The notes under the pieces are model-generated. The model was not told where the DNA came from. It made no database searches and worked only from the letters and a program-made list of their open reading frames with translations. From Pseudomonadota bacterium (GTDB lineage Bacteria; Desulfobacterota; Anaeroferrophillalia; Anaeroferrophillales; Tharpellaceae), in the NCBI GenBank assembly GCA_015486445.1, contig WFRT01000325.1, positions 1 through 12,790 on the forward strand: a stretch of 12,790 nucleotides of DNA, read 5' to 3'. The translations under genes and the position numbers were made by a program. Shown here one piece after another: positions 12,187 through 12,790 of the stretch (its first letter is position 1; every line of letters starts with the position of its first letter).

Positions 12187-12790
12187 AACGCACGGCGATT
12201 GTCCAGGCCCGTACCGGCTCAACCCGGCTGCCGGGCAAGGTGCTCATGAAACTGGCCGGGAAACCGGTCCTGTACCGGGTGATCGAGCGACTGCGATGCT
12301 GCCGGGAACTCGACGAAATCGTGGTCGCGACCAGTGACCGGGAAAACGACGAAGCCATTGCCGCACTCTGCCGGGAACTCGAAATCTTCTGTTTCAGGGG
12401 CTCCGAAAACGATGTTCTCGACCGCTTTTTCCGCACCGCCCGAACGGTCGGGGCCGAAATCATCGTTCGTATTACGGCCGACTGTCCGCTGCTCGACCCC
12501 CGGCTGCTCGACCGGATGATGCTTGAATTTCAAAACCACAAGCCCCCGGTCGACTACCTGAGCAACACCTTGAAACGCACCTTTCCCCGGGGGCTCGATG
12601 CTGAGATTTTCACGGCCCGGGCCCTGGAAAAAGCCTGGCGTGAAGCCTCCCACCCGGCCGAACGCGAACATGTCACCCCCTACATCTACAACCACCCGGA
12701 AATTTTCCGCCGGGCCGGCTTCACCAACCCCGAAGACCTTTCGGCCCAGCGCTGGACCCTCGACACCGCCGAAGATTTCCAGCTGCTCAG
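12183..12790 (+). CDS. SpsF/PseF-type cytidylyltransferase (3' truncated by window edge)
   Basis: The first 202 residues of a nucleotidyltransferase running off the right edge. It opens with MKRTAIVQARTGSTRLPGKV, the nucleotide-binding signature of SpsF-like CMP-sugar synthetases, followed by FRGSENDVLDRFF and RITADCPLLDP. In pse loci the gene in this position is expected to make CMP-pseudaminic acid (the PseF role). However, this sequence follows the SpsF pattern (QARTGSTRLPGK) rather than the classical PseF opening (IPARGGSKRIPRKN), so the symbol is left blank. GGAAAAGGAAAA provides the ribosome binding site, and ATGA overlaps the pseC stop. PseG, PseH and PseI homologues would be expected downstream. 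Confidence 0.85.
   Translation, partial: MKRTAIVQARTGSTRLPGKVLMKLAGKPVLYRVIERLRCCRELDEIVVATSDRENDEAIAALCRELEIFCFRGSENDVLDRFFRTARTVGAEIIVRITADCPLLDPRLLDRMMLEFQNHKPPVDYLSNTLKRTFPRGLDAEIFTARALEKAWREASHPAEREHVTPYIYNHPEIFRRAGFTNPEDLSAQRWTLDTAEDFQLL

Noticed and set aside
10981..12222. 413-codon frame antisense to pseC
   Set aside because: pseC is unmistakable on the plus strand; the antisense translation is low-complexity Gly/Val/Asp-rich with no motif.

Overview
The window looks like a chromosomal segment from a fairly GC-rich Gram-negative bacterium. The Gram-negative call rests on an outer-membrane beta-barrel protein with a C-terminal Phe, Sec signal peptides and a pseudaminic-acid locus. A Desulfobacterota (delta-proteobacterial) host is my best guess from the gene style, but no phylogenetic marker is present. 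Roughly the first 3.8 kb is visibly richer in A/T than the rest and carries most of the accessory features.

Region 1 (1-1000): the tail of a possible gene is followed by about 870 bp bounded by two imperfect inverted repeats of about 40 bp (93-134 and 927-966), resembling the ends of a decayed insertion sequence. Between them lie a small exported charged protein (225-620, minus), a solitary repeat of the type I-C CRISPR class (779-809) and an open frame without a start codon. No cas gene and no second CRISPR repeat are visible.

Region 2 (1001-3671, minus): a translationally coupled two-gene operon encodes a MerR-type regulator and a 744-aa VIT + VWA domain protein. The MerR promoter has a perfect 7-N7-7 inverted repeat in its -35/-10 spacer, and the predicted transcript start lies almost at the ATG.

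Region 3 (3862-6139, plus): a hotdog-fold acyl-CoA thioesterase overlaps a class II aldolase by 4 bp, and a multi-pass membrane protein follows. A strong hairpin terminator at 6174-6210 works in both directions.

Region 4 (6262-6515): a 238-bp non-autonomous element begins with GTAA and has 13-bp perfect terminal inverted repeats, an 8-bp target duplication and a hairpin-like interior. This fits an IS66-derived MITE. It sits directly after the stop codon of the next gene.

Region 5 (6515-9711, minus): an exported protein with a FlgT-C-like domain lies downstream of an outer-membrane beta-barrel protein that has its own promoter and terminator.

Region 6 (9858-12790, plus): a good sigma-70-type promoter with an upstream 11-bp tandem repeat drives pseB, pseC and a truncated SpsF-like cytidylyltransferase. 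This is the start of a CMP-pseudaminic acid pathway, which commonly supplies sugar for flagellin or surface polysaccharide. The remaining steps (PseH, PseG, PseI) would be expected beyond the right edge.
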